Below are positions 15,899 through 24,719 of a stretch of 35,452 bases of DNA, one piece after another. Each line of letters starts with the position of its first letter. The first letter of the stretch is position 1. The notes under the pieces are model-generated. The model saw nothing but the letters and a program-made list of their open reading frames with translations. It was not told the origin of the DNA and ran no database searches. The stretch comes from Parvularcula maris (GTDB lineage Bacteria; Pseudomonadota; Alphaproteobacteria; Caulobacterales; Parvularculaceae). The position numbers were made by a program, and so were the translations under genes. The stretch lies in the NCBI RefSeq assembly GCF_024505085.1, contig NZ_JANIBC010000021.1, forward strand, positions 1 through 35,452, given 5' to 3'.

Positions 15899-17085
15899 GG
15901 ATCGCCGTGGTCGGCGGCGGGCCTGCCGGGCTCATGGCCGCCGATGTCGCGAGCGAGGCGGGGGCGGAGGTGACGGTCTACGACCGCATGCCGTCCCTGG
16001 CGCGCAAGTTCCTGATGGCAGGCAAGAGCGGGCTGAACATCACGCATACGGAGGAGGCGCCAGTGTTCCTCGGTCGCTATGGGGACCGGCGCATCTCGGA
16101 CATCGTCAAAGCTTATGGCGGGTCAGAGGCCGTGCGCGACTTCATGTACCGGCTGAAGGTGGAGGAGCATGTGGGCTCGTCGGGGCGGGTCTTTCCCAAG
16201 GCGATGAAGGCTTCGCCTCTTCTCCGCGCCTGGTTAGGGCGGCTGGATAGTCAGGGCGTGAAGGTCGCGCTCAAGCACCGGTTGACCGGCTGGGATGGGT
16301 TAGACCTGACCTTCGACACCCCGAACGGCGAGGTACGCGGGCGTTTCGACCGTATTGTCTTTGCTCTTGGGGGCGGGAGCTGGGCACGGCTTGGCAGTGA
16401 CGGTCTGTGGACGGATGTGTTTAGCTCGGTAGGGACGCAAACCCTCCCCTTCCGCCCCTCCAATGCCGGGCTGCTGGTAGAATGGTCGGCGCATCTTCTC
16501 GGCCGCTTCGAGGGTGAGCCGGTGAAAAATGTAGTACTGAACGGCCCGGACGGCACCGAAGCCAGGGGCGAGTTCGTCATCACGAAGCGCGGCATCGAGA
16601 GCGGCGCTGTCTACCCCCTCGTGGCCAGTATCGACCGAGAGCTGCAGGACGGCGGGGCGGCGCTGACCATCGACCTCCTCACCTCTCGCACGGCTAACGA
16701 AATCGCCGAGCGCCTCGCCAAACAGCCGAAGAAGCTGTCCCTCGCCAACCGTTTGCGCCGGGGGCTGAAGATCACCGGGGTGAAGGCCTCGCTGCTGCGG
16801 GAGGGCGGCGCCGATCTATCGACGGACGAGAAGGTTGCCGCTGCACTGAAAGCCCTCCCCCTCCCCATCACCGGCATCGTGCCGCTGGACGAAGCCATCT
16901 CCACCCGCGGCGGCGTGCCTTGGGAGGCGCTGAACCACCGTCTGATGCTGAAGGCGGTGCCGGGGGTCTACTGCGCAGGCGAGATGATCGACTGGGACGC
17001 ACCCACGGGCGGGTATCTGCTGACGGCGTGTCTTGCGACGGGGTGGATGGCTGGAGGGAGTGCGGTTGTTACGGCGCTGGCCTGA
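15895..17085 (+). CDS. HI0933-type NAD(P)/FAD-dependent oxidoreductase
   Basis: Translation from TTG at 15895, overlapping the previous stop (TTGA) and preceded by GGAGAGGAGG, gives 396 residues. The protein opens with the dinucleotide fold VVGGGPAGLMAADVASEAGA, then the family motif KFLMAGKSGLNITH, a middle GRFDRIVFALGGGSWARLG, and the C-terminal GVYCAGEMIDWDAPTGGYLL that closes over FAD. This is the HI0933/YhiN-like flavoprotein family (the TIGR03862 branch in my judgement), of unclear substrate. The longer frame back to 15607 overlaps the GIY-YIG gene and was rejected. Its last 17 bases overlap the hypothetical gene on the other strand. Confidence 0.87.
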   Translation: MRIAVVGGGPAGLMAADVASEAGAEVTVYDRMPSLARKFLMAGKSGLNITHTEEAPVFLGRYGDRRISDIVKAYGGSEAVRDFMYRLKVEEHVGSSGRVFPKAMKASPLLRAWLGRLDSQGVKVALKHRLTGWDGLDLTFDTPNGEVRGRFDRIVFALGGGSWARLGSDGLWTDVFSSVGTQTLPFRPSNAGLLVEWSAHLLGRFEGEPVKNVVLNGPDGTEARGEFVITKRGIESGAVYPLVASIDRELQDGGAALTIDLLTSRTANEIAERLAKQPKKLSLANRLRRGLKITGVKASLLREGGADLSTDEKVAAALKALPLPITGIVPLDEAISTRGGVPWEALNHRLMLKAVPGVYCAGEMIDWDAPTGGYLLTACLATGWMAGGSAVVTALA

Positions 17086-17605
17086 GCACTTCTGCTTGTT
17101 TCTCTACAGCATCATGGAGTAGGTCGTACCTGAAGCCAGTCTCGAGGCGGACGAGTTCGACTGGCACCTCGTAGAACCAATCGACCGACATTGGTCCGTC
17201 TGGCTCCGCAGCTTGCTTAGCTTCTGCCTCTCTGACCAACTTTTGGTATGAAGACGGGACAGTTCCGATAGTCTCTAAATGCCGAATGCTCTGCTGACTG
17301 TCGTGAGTTACCTGCCAGATTTTATTGTTGCCATCCCACTTCGTTGACTGCGCAACCATCGACGTCTCAGTGACGACCACCGAATAAGCTTCTCCGTACC
17401 ATTCGGATTTCGTTCGCCAGGTATCACCTAAAAAGAAGCCAAGGTCCTGAGCAAAAACGAAATACAGGCCATTTCCCAACGGAGCGCCTGCTAATTCCTC
17501 TTCGAGATAGAAATCTGATCGACCGTCTGCTTTCAAACTCAGACGACTGAGTACCTCGCACTCGTCGATCCCTTTAAAGATGCCGTAGGAGATATTGAAG
17601 CCCAT
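17069..17605 (-). CDS. Hypothetical protein, low GC
   Basis: The 178-residue cytoplasmic-looking protein has no signal or membrane segment and no motif I recognise. It contains aromatic-rich stretches (DFYLEEELAGAPLGNGLYFV, WQVTHDSQQSIRHLETIGTV) and a closing VPVELVRLETGFRYDLLHDA. It begins six bases after the stop of the acyl-CoA dehydrogenase (17612-18796) and so is likely on that transcript. GC is about 50 % (90 of 180 in a hand count of 17221-17400), far below its neighbours, which suggests acquisition from elsewhere. The size and orphan nature would fit an immunity-like protein, but no toxin gene is nearby. Confidence 0.6.
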   Translation of the reverse strand: MGFNISYGIFKGIDECEVLSRLSLKADGRSDFYLEEELAGAPLGNGLYFVFAQDLGFFLGDTWRTKSEWYGEAYSVVVTETSMVAQSTKWDGNNKIWQVTHDSQQSIRHLETIGTVPSSYQKLVREAEAKQAAEPDGPMSVDWFYEVPVELVRLETGFRYDLLHDAVEKQAEVLRPAP

Positions 17606-17611
17606 ATCGCT

Positions 17612-18796
17612 CTACCCCGGCAGCTCCAAAATCCGCTTACTGATAATATTCAACTGGATCTCGCTCGTCCCGCCCTCGATCGAGTTGGCCCTCGTCCTCA
17701 GCCAGCTCCTTGCGCGGTCGCCGTCCTTGTTGCGGTCGGTTTCCCATTCGAGCTCGTCCGTGCCGCCAATGTCCATCATCAGCTCGTAGCGCCGCTTGTT
17801 GAGCTCCGTGCCGTAGTATTTGAGGGCGGAGGACATGGCTCCCAGGCTCTCGCCCGCCTCCGCACGGTCCTTGACGGCTTTCATCAGCGTCATGAAGGCC
17901 CAGCCGTCGAGGTCCGTCTGCGCGGCGCGTGCGCGGAGCATGCCGTCCTCGAGCTCGCCCTTCTCGTTCGTGCCCAGCTCATGGGCGGCGATCTGGCCGA
18001 CGAAGCGGCTGGCGCCGGCGCCGAACATGCCGGAGATCATCTCGCGCTCATGGGTGAGGAGGTAGGTGGCCACGCGCCAGCCCTCTCCCACTTCGCCCAC
18101 CACCTCCATGCCAGTCTTCGGCACCTTCACATCGTCCAGGAAGGTCTCGCAGAAGGGCGAGCGGCCGGAAATCAGCTTGATCGGCTTGGTGGAGACGCCG
18201 GGGGTCTCCATGTCGAACAGCATGAAGGAGATGCCCTGGTGCTTCGGACCCGAACTGTCCGTGCGCGTCAGGCAGAAGATCCAGTCGGCCTTGTCGGCAT
18301 AGGAGGTCCAGACCTTCTGCCCGTTGATTAGCCAGTGATCGCCTTTATCCTCGGCCTTGGTTTTGATCGAGGCGAGGTCGGAGCCCGAACCGGGCTCGGA
18401 ATAGCCCTGGCACCAGCGGATCTCGCCGCGGGCGATGGGGGGCAGGAAGTGCTTCTTCTGCTCCTCTGTGCCGAACTTCAGAAGGGCCGGGCCAAGCATG
18501 GAGATGCCGAAGTTCTCGTGCGGCGGGAAGGCGCGGATGCGCTTCATCTCCTCGCGCAGTACCTCGGCCTCGTCCTTCGATAGACCGCCGCCGCCGTAGG
18601 CCTTCGGCCAGGTGGGCACGGTCCAGCCGCGCTCCGCCATGCGGTCGAGCCACAGCTTCTGGTCCTCTGAGGTGAACTCCCACTTGCGCCCGCCCCAGCA
18701 TGCGTTCTCGCCAGTGTAGTCGCCGCGCATGGTCTGGGGACAGTTCTCCTCGAGCCACTGGCGGGTCTCGGAGCGGAAGGTTTCAAGATCGGACAT
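17612..18796 (-). CDS. Acyl-CoA dehydrogenase (long, alpha-type subunit)
   Basis: The 394-residue protein shows WCQGYSEPGSGSDLASIKTK (FAD and substrate-binding beta domain), WTSYADKADWIFCLTRTD, FLDDVKVPKTGMEVVGEVGE, and the C-terminal SIEGGTSEIQLNIISKRIL, a hallmark of bacterial FadE-like enzymes where the terminal segment binds FAD. It would introduce the alpha-beta double bond in acyl-CoA thioesters. It resembles the larger member of paired dehydrogenases such as PimC, with 13968-15107 as the smaller one; the two genes are separated by 2.5 kb here rather than adjacent. It is followed after six bases by a low-GC hypothetical gene. Confidence 0.9.
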   Translation of the reverse strand: MSDLETFRSETRQWLEENCPQTMRGDYTGENACWGGRKWEFTSEDQKLWLDRMAERGWTVPTWPKAYGGGGLSKDEAEVLREEMKRIRAFPPHENFGISMLGPALLKFGTEEQKKHFLPPIARGEIRWCQGYSEPGSGSDLASIKTKAEDKGDHWLINGQKVWTSYADKADWIFCLTRTDSSGPKHQGISFMLFDMETPGVSTKPIKLISGRSPFCETFLDDVKVPKTGMEVVGEVGEGWRVATYLLTHEREMISGMFGAGASRFVGQIAAHELGTNEKGELEDGMLRARAAQTDLDGWAFMTLMKAVKDRAEAGESLGAMSSALKYYGTELNKRRYELMMDIGGTDELEWETDRNKDGDRARSWLRTRANSIEGGTSEIQLNIISKRILELPG

Positions 18797-18880
18797 GGCC
18801 GGGCCTCGCAGGAATCAGACGTCTTGCGAGGCAGATAAGCACGCGGGGTGCAGCTTGGCCATGCGGCCCTTCGCCGAAGC

Positions 18881-19399
18881 TCAGCTACCGAAGGCGTTGT
18901 GAAGCGCGGCGAGCTGACCCTTGGCATCGCCGTCCACCGAGCGGACATCGTCAGGGCGGAAGATCTCGCGGTCGAGGCGGGCGATTCGTCCGAACAGCGT
19001 GTCCGTGTCCTCGACCAGGGCCGTCATCCGCTCGGGTAGCCCCGCCGTCAGCCCGCGGGACAGGGCACCGCCCTCGGCAGCGCCGATCCGGTACTTCTCG
19101 TCGCTGGCTTCGGCTTCGGACATCTCGTTGTCGCGCACGGCGCGCAGAACGAGGAGCCAGGAGGCGATCTGCATCAGACGCGTGGTGAGGCGCATGGAGA
19201 GCCCGGCATAGGCCAGCGCCGCCTCGCGCGGCAGGGTCCGGGCGGCATGCTTGCCGTCCTCGTCGAGATAGAGCGCCGTCTCCTCCACCAGCTCCATGCC
19301 GGTGGCGAAGAGGTTGTTGAACACCTTCGAGGTGACGAAGGGCGCGATCTTGTTCTCGCTGTCGTCCCCGGTGATCGAATGTAGCTGACCCGTGCCCAC
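18881..19399 (-). CDS. DUF1465 family protein
   Basis: Starting at GTG behind AAGGGA, the 172-residue product contains LFATGMELVEETALYLDEDG (about 29-48), AALAYAGLSMRLTTRLMQIA then SWLLVLRAVRDNEMSEAEAS, the signature of DUF1465, an alphaproteobacterial family of small cytoplasmic helical proteins. The family has been linked loosely to regulation, but no mechanism is established to my knowledge. Its gene ends 84 bases before the acyl-CoA dehydrogenase and might share a transcript with it. The C-terminal half (LVEDTDTLFGRIARLDREIF) is helical. Confidence 0.85.
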   Translation of the reverse strand: MGTGQLHSITGDDSENKIAPFVTSKVFNNLFATGMELVEETALYLDEDGKHAARTLPREAALAYAGLSMRLTTRLMQIASWLLVLRAVRDNEMSEAEASDEKYRIGAAEGGALSRGLTAGLPERMTALVEDTDTLFGRIARLDREIFRPDDVRSVDGDAKGQLAALHNAFGS

Positions 19400-19525
19400 G
19401 TCTTATCCCTTCGTCGCTCGCCTTCCGCCCCTGCTGCGGCAAGCATGTGCCGGACCAGCATGGCGTCTTGAGCGCTCAGGAGCAACATCCGGGCCACCCA
19501 CAAACGGACAGGTGTTGAAATAGTT

Positions 19526-20503
19526 TTAGGGCGTCCGGGTGATCCGCGAGCGTCCGGCAGCGTCCGTCTCATCCTCGCCGGTCCTGGAAAGCTCGGTCCG
19601 CCTGGTCCTGACCTTGCTGCTGTCGGGCTGCAGGCGGCGGACGAGGCGTCTGGTCGCGGGCTCGTTCATCAGCTCAGGATCGAGGTAGAGATAGGCCGGA
19701 GCCGTCAGCGGGTAGTCCTTATCCTCGTGTGCCCTGCCCCCCACCGGCACGGCTGACAGGCCGCTTGCAGCTTCAAAGCCGTGCTCGCCGAGAAAGGCCA
19801 GCGCCGCCCCGTTCATGCGCAGCGCGGCAGCGACCGCGGCATCGTTCTCGCCGGTGTCGAGCCATGCCCCGTCGCTTCTCAGGGTGACCGCCCTCGCGAA
19901 GCCCTCGGGGTCTTTTCGCTCCAGTTCGGCGAGGCAGGGGATGCCGCGTGCACCTTTCACCAGCACCTCGTCGATGATCAGCTTGCGGCTCGCCGAGCTC
20001 GGCGGCGGTCCATAGAACCTGATCCGGCGTTCCGGAAGGTTGCGAGCGACATCCTTCCACGTCGCAGCCGGGTTGGGCTGGAGGGTGCAGATCTCTTCGT
20101 CTCTATCGACCTCTCTGGGCACATAGGCCGCCAGGGCCAGGTAGAGCTCCAGAAGGTCCGGCCGGAACCCGCCGCGCCTGCCGCCCTGCCCTTCGGCCAG
20201 GACCAGCGCCAGGGTGCCGAGCGAGACTTCGACCAGCTCGCGCCGCCCGTTCTGTCCGCATGCGGCAAGCTCCTGCTCGCTCACCTGGCGAGACGCGCCG
20301 ACCATGGCGATCCTGTTCTCGCTGCAGATGGCTTCGAGCCCGGCATTGGTTCCCGTGGGAACCAGCCTGACGCCGCGAAGCTGCTCTTCGGAAAGGGCCT
20401 CCTCGATCACCGGCGCCACGCTCGAGCTACCCTCGATGCGGGCCACCACCGCCTGAAGCGGCTCGGCGGCTAGGGCCGACAGCGCTGCGACCAAACTCAG
20501 CAT
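19526..20503 (-). CDS. PstS-like phosphate-binding periplasmic protein
   Basis: The 325-residue protein has a signal peptide (1-18, ending PLQA) and then IEGSSSVAPVIEEALSEE, the ligand loop of PstS-like binding proteins, VPTGTNAGLEAICSENRIAM and VGASRQVSEQELAACGQNGR, which match the PstS pattern for holding phosphate. A later YGPPPSSASRKLIIDE corresponds to the second-lobe loop. There are no pstCAB transport genes here; instead its start overlaps the end of the hybrid kinase-like gene by seven bases. It may therefore act as a sensor accessory rather than a transporter subunit. The arginine-rich tail after residue 280 looks disordered. Confidence 0.8.
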   Translation of the reverse strand: MLSLVAALSALAAEPLQAVVARIEGSSSVAPVIEEALSEEQLRGVRLVPTGTNAGLEAICSENRIAMVGASRQVSEQELAACGQNGRRELVEVSLGTLALVLAEGQGGRRGGFRPDLLELYLALAAYVPREVDRDEEICTLQPNPAATWKDVARNLPERRIRFYGPPPSSASRKLIIDEVLVKGARGIPCLAELERKDPEGFARAVTLRSDGAWLDTGENDAAVAAALRMNGAALAFLGEHGFEAASGLSAVPVGGRAHEDKDYPLTAPAYLYLDPELMNEPATRRLVRRLQPDSSKVRTRRTELSRTGEDETDAAGRSRITRTP

Positions 20504-22266
20504 GCTGTGCCGCCGTTCTTCTTCTGGTCGGCGGGGACGGCCTCGGTGAAACGGTCCATGATGCGCGCGAGTTTATCGCCGGTGAGCGGCTTGTGCACCA
20601 CCGCGTCGAAACCCCTCCCCAAAAGCTGCTCGCCTCCGTCGGAACCGGCATGGGCGGTGACCGCGACGATCGGCGTCGAGGCGTTCGGGCCGCTGCCGCT
20701 GCGGATCGTCCGTGTAGCCTCGATCCCGTCCATGACCGGCATGGAGATGTCCATGAGGATGATGTCGTAGACGTCTTCGAGCGCGCGCCTGACCCCCATC
20801 ACGCCGTTGGCTTCGGTGACGGCCTTGCCGCCCATCACCTCGACCATCGCCGCGAACTGCAGCCGGTTGGGGGCTACGTCGTCCACGATCAGCACCTGGC
20901 GCTGCGCCGCGCGGTCGTTCGACCCTGAAGCACCCGCGAGCTTGCGAAGCGGCAGGGTGAGTTTGAAACCGCTGCCCAGCCCCTTCAGCGTTCCGCCCAC
21001 AGCCTGGAGAAGGCGCCGCACCACACCATCGGTTTGCGGAGTTTCGGCTTTGGCCCTCTCTCCGCTCACGCCTTCCAGGGTAAAGGTGATAGCGAGGGTG
21101 ATCTGGTGCTCGTCGGTCTCGCTGGACTGGACCCGGAGAGAGCCCTTGACCTTGCCGCTGGCTCTAAGCGTATCGGCGATCAGCACCGTGACGAGCCGCC
21201 GGATCTCCTCCTTCGGAAGATCGACCATGAGGTCGGCGGGGACCTCGGAACGCACGGTCAGCACGGCGCCCTTTCGCCGCGCAAGCCGCTCCGCTGAGCC
21301 CAGAAGCGACTGGATGCCTGCCTGCAGATCGACGGGCTGCGCCCTTTCCTTCCCGCTTGGCGCCGCTTCTTGGTCCGGTCCGAAGAGGTCCGTCAGCACG
21401 GCCATGAGCGTGTCGCTCGCCTCGCGCATGGTCCTAAGCGTTTCAGGGGCGGCCTGTCCGGTCTCGCCGAGCTTTCTTGCGTGGCCGATCATGGCATCCA
21501 GCGGGGCGGCGAACGCTTCCCTGGCCTCATCCATGCGCTCGATCTGCTCGGTCGCTTTCTCCCTCTCGTCCAGGAGCGCGAGCCGCGCACGTTGGCGGCT
21601 TTCCTCCTGACGCTGAATGAACTCGGCCGTCCGCCTCGTGAGGGGACGGATGAGGGAAAGCCAGAGGAGAACAGCCGCGAGGGCACTGGAGACGAGGTGG
21701 ACGACTAGAAACGGCAGCGCCGCAGGGGACGGTCTTCCGCCCTGGCTCGCCACGGCATCAACCATCATCAAGTAGTTCTGCCGCAATGCCGTCTCCGTCC
21801 CGGAGAACTCGTCCCGCCGGAACGAGACGTGACCACCGGCAGCAACCGCCCGTGCATGCATGGCCAGGAGATGCGTCTCGGCATCGACGCTGGTAGCCCC
21901 CGAAGTCAGAAGCTCCCGGCCGAGCGACGCCGCCGGGGACGAGCCGAGCTCTTCGACAGCGCGAAGCAGCTCCTCGCGGTTTCTCTCGAGGCTGACCGCG
22001 GCCTGCGCCAGCTCGCCGCAGAAGCGGCCTTCGGGACAAATTGACCCAGTCAGCTCGATGCGGTCCGTCAGGCTGGCGATGTGATCGACCAGCCGCGCCT
22101 GCTCGGACGCCTTCATGAGAAGCGGAGACAGGTCCTCCCCCCTCTGGTGAGCGGAGAAATACTGGAGCAGGGCACCGCCGGAGGTGACGGCCAGCAACAA
22201 TACGAGCGCGGCGGCCGAGCGGCGCGCCAGCGCATGCTGCCAGGTTCTGCCCCGCGAACTCGTCAT
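20497..22266 (-). CDS. Hybrid histidine kinase-like protein with degenerate kinase and intact receiver
   Basis: From the ATG at 22266 (AGGAG three bases before it; ATGs at 22296 and 22356 are alternatives) the protein has 589 residues: membrane helix about 13-37, a periplasmic helical domain 38-182 with two cysteines (SICPEGRFCG), membrane helix about 184-206, a helical linker, a HisKA-like segment, an ATPase-like region and a receiver about 455-575. In the HisKA segment the phospho-acceptor histidine is replaced by Glu250 (EAFAAPLDAMIG). The ATPase N box reads VLIADTLRAS and the DxGxG motif is not found. The receiver is complete: Asp462-463, phospho-acceptor Asp506 (ILMDISMPVMDG), Thr537, Lys559. 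It likely cannot phosphorylate itself and may act with another kinase or as a phosphate sink. Confidence 0.8.
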   Translation of the reverse strand: MTSSRGRTWQHALARRSAAALVLLLAVTSGGALLQYFSAHQRGEDLSPLLMKASEQARLVDHIASLTDRIELTGSICPEGRFCGELAQAAVSLERNREELLRAVEELGSSPAASLGRELLTSGATSVDAETHLLAMHARAVAAGGHVSFRRDEFSGTETALRQNYLMMVDAVASQGGRPSPAALPFLVVHLVSSALAAVLLWLSLIRPLTRRTAEFIQRQEESRQRARLALLDEREKATEQIERMDEAREAFAAPLDAMIGHARKLGETGQAAPETLRTMREASDTLMAVLTDLFGPDQEAAPSGKERAQPVDLQAGIQSLLGSAERLARRKGAVLTVRSEVPADLMVDLPKEEIRRLVTVLIADTLRASGKVKGSLRVQSSETDEHQITLAITFTLEGVSGERAKAETPQTDGVVRRLLQAVGGTLKGLGSGFKLTLPLRKLAGASGSNDRAAQRQVLIVDDVAPNRLQFAAMVEVMGGKAVTEANGVMGVRRALEDVYDIILMDISMPVMDGIEATRTIRSGSGPNASTPIVAVTAHAGSDGGEQLLGRGFDAVVHKPLTGDKLARIMDRFTEAVPADQKKNGGTAC

Positions 22267-22385
22267 GCCCTCCTGCCGTGCCCCCTTGGACGCCATGGTT
22301 CCATAGTGATTCTGTAGCTTGAGAAGTCTTTCTAATATGCCAATGAGGGGGTTCATCTAGGTTACGCTCAACCGCTGGAGGCCGC

Positions 22386-23360
22386 GTGTTTGCTTGTTTT
22401 GTGGATAACGGAACGCTTGTGTGGCGTAGCCAGGGGACACCGGAGCCGGGACAGGACCAGGTGCTCATTAGAGTAGCTGCAGCAGGGGTGAACAGACCTG
22501 ATCTCCTCCAGCGCGCCGGGCTCTACCCGCCGCCGGAAGGAGCGCCCCAGTCCCTCGGCCTCGAAATCGCCGGTCAGGTGGAGAAGGTCGGGTCCGGCGT
22601 GACCCGTTTCGAGCCCGGCGATCGGGTCATGGCCCTGGTTCCAGGGGGCGGCTACGCCAGCCACGCCGTCGCCGATGAAGGCTCGGTGATGATGCTGCCG
22701 GACGCCCTCAGCGATGCGGAGGGCGCCGCGGTCCCCGAGACGGCCTTCACCGTGATGACCAACGTCTTCGAAGATGGCGGCCTCAAGAAGGGCGAGCGGC
22801 TCTTCGTCCACGGTGCCACCTCCGGGATCGGCACCATGGCCGCGGCGCTCGCCAATGCCATGGGGGCCGAGTGCTACGGCACCGCAGGCACTGCCGAGAA
22901 GGTCGACGCGGCGGGGCGCCTGGGCTTCGCCAAGGTCTGGAACTACCGCGAGGAGGACTGGTCCGCCGGAATGAGCGAGGCTGGCGGCTGCGACGTGGTG
23001 CTCGACATGGTCGGCGGCGACTACGTCCCCCGCAACCTGGCGATGCTGAGACCGATGGGCCGCCACGTCTCCATCGCCTTCCAGGGCGGAATGGAGGCGA
23101 CCGTCAGCATCGTCGACATTATGCGGCGAAGGCTCACCCTCACCGGCTCCACCCTCCGCGCGCGCAGCGTAGAGGAAAAGTCGAGGCTGCGCAGCCGCGT
23201 GGAGAGCGACGTTCTCCCCCTCCTCGCCAGCGGCAAGCTCAAGCCCGCCATTAGCCTCACCGTCCCCTTCTCCCAGGCCGAGGAGGCCCATAGCTCGATG
23301 CAGGAGGGCGACCTGATCGGCAAGGCGGTGCTGACCTATGACGAGCCGCCCCTCTCCTGA
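22386..23360 (+). CDS. NAD(P)H quinone oxidoreductase (zinc-free MDR family, PIG3-like)
   Basis: The 324-residue protein starts at GTG preceded by GGAGG. It carries the substrate-side motif AAGVNRPDLLQRAGLYPPPE, EIAGQVEKVGSGVTRFEPGD, and the NADPH-binding HGATSGIGTMAAALANAMGA. This belongs to medium-chain dehydrogenases of the quinone oxidoreductase type, without the zinc-binding cysteines of alcohol dehydrogenases. It would reduce quinones or activated alkenals with NADPH in the cytoplasm. It is divergent from the kinase-like gene; the short shared intergenic region (22267-22385) must hold both promoters unless the kinase starts further upstream. Confidence 0.9.
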   Translation: MFACFVDNGTLVWRSQGTPEPGQDQVLIRVAAAGVNRPDLLQRAGLYPPPEGAPQSLGLEIAGQVEKVGSGVTRFEPGDRVMALVPGGGYASHAVADEGSVMMLPDALSDAEGAAVPETAFTVMTNVFEDGGLKKGERLFVHGATSGIGTMAAALANAMGAECYGTAGTAEKVDAAGRLGFAKVWNYREEDWSAGMSEAGGCDVVLDMVGGDYVPRNLAMLRPMGRHVSIAFQGGMEATVSIVDIMRRRLTLTGSTLRARSVEEKSRLRSRVESDVLPLLASGKLKPAISLTVPFSQAEEAHSSMQEGDLIGKAVLTYDEPPLS

Positions 23361-23438
23361 AGGCCTTTTCACGGGCAGGCACCTTCCCGCCGTAGCGTTA
23401 CATCGCTACAAGATCGCCAAGGCAGAACGTTGGGGTTG

Positions 23439-24719
23439 ATGATGCGCAGACTGTTCGCAGGGCTTTTGGCTGCAAGTGCGAGCGCTATGGCGATGGCCGT
23501 GGCGCAGGACGACCAGACCATGGGCGACGCCGTCGCCGCCACCGTGAACGACAAACCCATCTCCACCTTCGACGTCCAGCAGCGCCTTCTCCTTCTGCTG
23601 GTCACCTCCGGCGGCGGCATTCCCGAGGGCGCCGAGCGCCAGTTCCAGGAACAGGCCCTTCGCGACCTCATCGAGGAGGAGCTCAAGCGCCAGGAGGTCG
23701 AGGAGTTCGGCATCCAGGTCCCCGACGAGGAGGTGCTGAGCGAGCTGGCCCGGATTGCGGCCAGCGGCGGCGGCACGATCGATTCGCTGGCCAGGGACCT
23801 TCAGGCCTCCGGCATCGCCATCGAGAAGCTGCAGGACAAGATCCGCGTCGACAACGCCTGGGAGACCCTCATCCGCGGCCGCTACCGCAGCCGGGTGAAC
23901 ATCACCGAGGGCGAGATCGACGACATGCTCTCCGACATGCGCGCCGAGCAGTCCGCCGAGCAGTATCTCCTCTCCGAGATCTGCCTTCCCGTGAACGATG
24001 AGGGCGAGCGCGAGCGCATCTACAATGTCGGCATGCAGATGCTCGGCCAGATGCAGCAGGGCGTGCCCTTCCAGGCCCTGGCCCAGCAGTTCTCCGTCTG
24101 CCCCTCCGCGGCCCGCGGCGGCGATCTCGGCTGGACGCGCCTGCCCGAGGTCGAAGAACCCGTAGCCGAGGTGATCGAGCAGCTCAGCGAAGGCAATGTC
24201 AGCACACCGATCGAGGTCGAGAACGGCCAGATCCTCAAGCTGATCGCCATGCGCTCCAAGCGCGAGGCCGCCGAGAAGGGCGATCCCTCCTACGAGCTGG
24301 CCTACGCGGCGGTTCCTAAGGGCATGTACAGCCGCCGCGAGGCCGAGGAGAAACTCAGCCGCCTGCCCCTGACTAATGCGTGCAACTCGGACGGTCTGAG
24401 TGTGGATCTCGGCCAGGGCATCGGCGTCGAGCTCATCCAGATGGTGCCGATCTCCGTCGTCCGCGAGCCCTTTCAGGACACGCTCCTCGACATGAAGCGG
24501 GGCGACATCTCCCCGCTTCTGGAGAGCACCGACAACTACCACATGGTCTATGTCTGCGAGATGGACGAGGGCATGGGCCTGCCCCGCCGCCGCGTGGTCC
24601 GCAGCAAGCTGATGGGCAACCAGTTCCAGCTTCTCTCTCGGCGCTACCTGCGCGATGTGGAGCGCGACAGCGATGTCGACATCCGCCTCTTCCGCGACGA
24701 GCCGATGCAGGAGAGCTGA
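23439..24719 (+). CDS. surA: SurA-like periplasmic peptidyl-prolyl isomerase
   Basis: From the ATG at 23439 the protein has 426 residues, with a signal peptide (to about residue 20, AMAVAQ). The N-terminal SurA chaperone domain follows (ATVNDKPISTFDVQQRLLLL, ALRDLIEEELKRQEVEEFGI), then a parvulin domain around 165-265 with YLLSEICLP, PFQALAQQFSVCPSAARGGD and LGWTRLPEVEEPVAEVI. A second, more degenerate parvulin-like part extends to the end. SurA assists folding of outer-membrane proteins. Order surA-pdxA-rsmA is the classic one, though lptD, often found before it, is not upstream here. A TTG at 23430 is an alternative start. Confidence 0.88.
   Translation: MMRRLFAGLLAASASAMAMAVAQDDQTMGDAVAATVNDKPISTFDVQQRLLLLLVTSGGGIPEGAERQFQEQALRDLIEEELKRQEVEEFGIQVPDEEVLSELARIAASGGGTIDSLARDLQASGIAIEKLQDKIRVDNAWETLIRGRYRSRVNITEGEIDDMLSDMRAEQSAEQYLLSEICLPVNDEGERERIYNVGMQMLGQMQQGVPFQALAQQFSVCPSAARGGDLGWTRLPEVEEPVAEVIEQLSEGNVSTPIEVENGQILKLIAMRSKREAAEKGDPSYELAYAAVPKGMYSRREAEEKLSRLPLTNACNSDGLSVDLGQGIGVELIQMVPISVVREPFQDTLLDMKRGDISPLLESTDNYHMVYVCEMDEGMGLPRRRVVRSKLMGNQFQLLSRRYLRDVERDSDVDIRLFRDEPMQES

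Noticed and set aside
23406-24542. 378-codon open frame on the minus strand
   Set aside because: Antisense shadow of the SurA-like gene, rich in His, Leu and Asp as expected from such shadows.
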